From Halococcus saccharolyticus DSM 5350 (GTDB lineage Archaea > Halobacteriota > Halobacteria > Halobacteriales > Halococcaceae), in contig NZ_AOMD01000021.1 of assembly GCF_000336915.1 (NCBI RefSeq), positions 224,388-288,387 of the forward strand: a DNA stretch of 64,000 nt, read 5' to 3'. Shown here piece by piece: positions 62,162 to 64,000 of the stretch. The notes beneath the pieces were generated by a model that was not told the origin of the DNA, ran no database searches, and saw only the letters and a list, made by a program, of their open reading frames with translations. Position numbers and translations under genes: made by a program. Within the stretch, counting starts at the first letter, position 1; every line of letters starts with the position of its first letter.

Positions 62162-62824
62162 TTACCCGTCGACGATCCCCACGATCTCGTGGAGGTCGTC
62201 CGCCTCGTAGGTCGGTGTCGCCGTGAGATCTACATCACGGCAGTGCGGTCGGCGGACGAACACCGAATCGATGCCCGCCCGACGGGCTGCGATCACATCG
62301 CTCTCGCTGTCGCCGACGTAGAGCGCCGATTCGGCGTCGAGATCGGCCAGCGCTCGGTTGAGGTACTGCGGGTCCGGCTTCTTGCGCCGGAGACTGTCGA
62401 CGGTTTTCTCGCGGCCGTAGTGGGTGTCGAACAGCGGTCGCAGATCGAAGAAATCCAGCACGAACGTCACGGTGGAGTGGTGGTTGTTGCTCACGACACC
62501 GCGACTCTGTGGGAGGTCCGTGATGGCTGCAACGTCGTCGTATCGATCCCGTGTGCCCGCCCTGAACGCCTTGAACTGGGAGCGTTCGTCGTGGCGCTCG
62601 CGCGCTTCCCAGAACACGTCAGGGTCGAGATCGTGGGCGACGCAGATCTCCTGCAGGCGTTCGACGGTGACGCCATCGACGATATCCGCGATGTGCTGGC
62701 GGTCGGTCGTCTCGACGCCCACCTCGCGGAACGCGGCGCGCGTCGCTTCGCTTTGGGTGTCGTGTGCCGGCGGCTCGATCAGGATACCGTCGTTGTCGAA
62801 CAGTACTGCATCGTACTCAGTCAC
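62162..62824 (-). CDS. HAD-family hydrolase (phosphoglycolate-phosphatase type)
   Basis: 220 residues. Motif I YDAVLFDNDGIL (DxD), motif II VVSNNHH, motif III KKPDPQYLNRAL and motif IV YVGDSESDVIAARRAG are all visible. Substrate unknown. GTG 62824 is used because homologues begin just before motif I. Convergent with hsp20, 4 bases between stops. Confidence 0.9.
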   Translation of the reverse strand: MTEYDAVLFDNDGILIEPPAHDTQSEATRAAFREVGVETTDRQHIADIVDGVTVERLQEICVAHDLDPDVFWEARERHDERSQFKAFRAGTRDRYDDVAAITDLPQSRGVVSNNHHSTVTFVLDFFDLRPLFDTHYGREKTVDSLRRKKPDPQYLNRALADLDAESALYVGDSESDVIAARRAGIDSVFVRRPHCRDVDLTATPTYEADDLHEIVGIVDG

Positions 62825-63028
62825 TTCCAGGACGTACTCAGACCAGATAATTGTCTTTTTCGACACGAACGCGCGCTGGCAGTCTGTGACGAAATCGTAT
62901 GGCGAACGGTATCAACAGACGAGGAATGCGAAAACTGTCCCCGATCAGAGACAGTGCGGCGAACTGCTGTAGCGGTCGTGGCCCAGCGCCCTCACCAGGA
63001 GCGCTCCAGCCATTCGAACGTGACGAGG

Positions 63029-63313
63029 TTATTCGATGTGGCCTTCGCGCCGGAGCTGATCGGCGTCCTGGCTCTTGTAGCGCCACTCGATGTTGGCTTT
63101 TTCGTCCTGCCAGTCCCACGGCTCGACGAGGACGACGTCGCCCTCTTCGATCCATGTCCGGTACTTCATCCGGCCGGGAATACGCCCCATCCGGTTCTCG
63201 CCGTCCTCACACCGGACACGAACGTGGTTGCCCCCGTTGTGTTCGGTCACGACCGCGAACAGCTCGTCGTCGTCGGGCATACGAAGGTTTCGACGCCCGT
63301 TTTGTTCACTCAC
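63029..63313 (-). CDS. eif1A: Translation initiation factor aIF-1A
   Basis: 94 residues, S1-like OB fold. [60 protein letters not shown] and [16 protein letters not shown] are typical. Binds the ribosomal A site during start selection. GTG 63313 encodes the first Met of [10 protein letters not shown]. Confidence 0.96.
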   Translation of the reverse strand: MSEQNGRRNLRMPDDDELFAVVTEHNGGNHVRVRCEDGENRMGRIPGRMKYRTWIEEGDVVLVEPWDWQDEKANIEWRYKSQDADQLRREGHIE

Positions 63314-63419
63314 ATCGGTTTTACGGTGCGGACACGGTTAAGTCATGGGCATCATCCGGTAGCATGGCACATGGGCCGAGAGCCGGAGCGATTTTACGCA
63401 CCGGCGTGCTCAGAGGGAT

Positions 63420-64000
63420 GTGGATTCTACCGAGGTCAGACGACGGTGGGCCGAACGCTCGGGAGCGTACTCGCCGGAGTACTACGCTCACCACGGGCCG
63501 AACGCGACGAGCGAGGCGATTCGCGAACGGCTCGCGCCGGTCGGTCGTGACGCGACGATCCTCGAACTCGGCTGTAGTTCGGGTCGCCACCTCGCGCACC
63601 TCCATCATAACGGCTACGGAAACCTCAACGGGATCGAAATCAACCCCGAAGCGCTCGATGTGATGGCCGAGACCTATCCCGAACTCGCTGCCCAGGGAAC
63701 CTTTCACGTCGACGCCATTCAGGACGCCGTCACGGAGTTCGACGACGGTCGGTTCGACGTCGTGTTCTCGGTCGAGACGCTTCAGCACGTTCACCCCGAC
63801 GACGACTGGGTGTTCGACGAACTCTGCCGCATCACCGGCGATCGCCTCATCACGTCCGAAAACGAGGGCGAAGCGGCGGATCGTCGGGGCACGGCTACGG
63901 ACGCGATGAACGAGGTTGATGGCGTCCCGCTGTACTACCGCAACTGGAAGGACGTGTTCACCGACCGTGGCTTCACCGAGATCGGATCGGAGCCGGTCAA
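63420..64000 (+). CDS. Class I SAM methyltransferase, partial at window end
   Basis: At least 193 residues, no stop before the window ends. ATILELGCSSGRHLAHLHHN is the SAM loop (motif I), NGIEINPEALDVM motif II, and FDVVFSVETLQHVHPDDDWV motif IV region. GTG 63420 gives MDSTEVRRRWAERSGAYSPE, a usual start. Target unknown. Confidence 0.85.
   Translation, partial: MDSTEVRRRWAERSGAYSPEYYAHHGPNATSEAIRERLAPVGRDATILELGCSSGRHLAHLHHNGYGNLNGIEINPEALDVMAETYPELAAQGTFHVDAIQDAVTEFDDGRFDVVFSVETLQHVHPDDDWVFDELCRITGDRLITSENEGEAADRRGTATDAMNEVDGVPLYYRNWKDVFTDRGFTEIGSEPV

Overview
The window is a GC-rich piece of a halophilic archaeon (class Halobacteria). The evidence is the very acidic predicted proteins, the near absence of Shine-Dalgarno sites, and TATA-like boxes about 25-30 bases before start codons. 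The gene content agrees: FtsZ1 next to secE-spt5, aIF-1A, archaeal DtdA, an AglD-like protein, ACR3, and a Tat lipoprotein. I cannot fix the genus. I found no tRNA, rRNA, CRISPR array or intact insertion sequence.

Layout. 1-3.9 kb: part of the anaerobic cobalamin operon (cbiT-L-F-G-H, minus strand), with a divergent winged-helix regulator at 4.1 kb. 4.9-15.8 kb: a PadR regulator, pyrophosphatase, a phosphodiesterase-family protein, a DUF5791 gene joined in frame to what looks like the start of a secretion ATPase, a SugE/YeeZ-like epimerase, an aldo/keto reductase, a FilR1-type regulator, a GpgS-like glycosyltransferase and a NUDIX hydrolase. 16.0-19.9 kb: an accessory stretch on the minus strand. 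A Tat lipoprotein of the iron-siderophore type, an 82-residue unknown and a reduced FAD protein are tightly coupled and sit behind two DtxR/SirR-like boxes. Two haloarchaeal proteins of unknown function follow, then the dead tail of a DNA methylase.

20-38.6 kb: energy and catabolism. A second aldo/keto reductase, a LutAB fusion plus LutC, an MDR oxidoreductase with a cupin, a YjiH-family carrier, a Bat-type HTH regulator, the complete histidine-utilisation operon hutU-G-I-H, a GAF/XRE gene pair, an AEC carrier and a 1021-residue FAD/Fe-S lactate-type dehydrogenase. The two Fe-S dehydrogenases share a homologous C-terminal half.

38.6-54.3 kb: mostly housekeeping. DUF5788, an AN1-rhomboid protease, endonuclease V, an SDR, an aminotransferase, CinA, a surface protein with a PGF-CTERM-like tail, a PHP protein, spt5-secE-ftsZ1, dtdA, a CaCA exchanger, aroE, a helix-hairpin-helix protein and pabC. 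54.3-57.5 kb: an arsenic operon (arsR-acr3-arsC) diverging from an AT-rich stretch and a RidA gene. 57.5-64 kb: an AglD-like glycosyltransferase/flippase, a radical SAM protein, Hsp20, a HAD hydrolase, aIF-1A and a methyltransferase cut by the window end.

The clearest structure beyond genes is two families of dispersed non-coding elements. One has four copies (6.3, 10.6, 42.0 and 43.4 kb) and the other three (8.5, 15.9 and 57.6 kb). Each has conserved ends or blocks around a variable, often hairpin-rich middle. A perfect 27-base inverted repeat also overlaps the 3' end of spt5.
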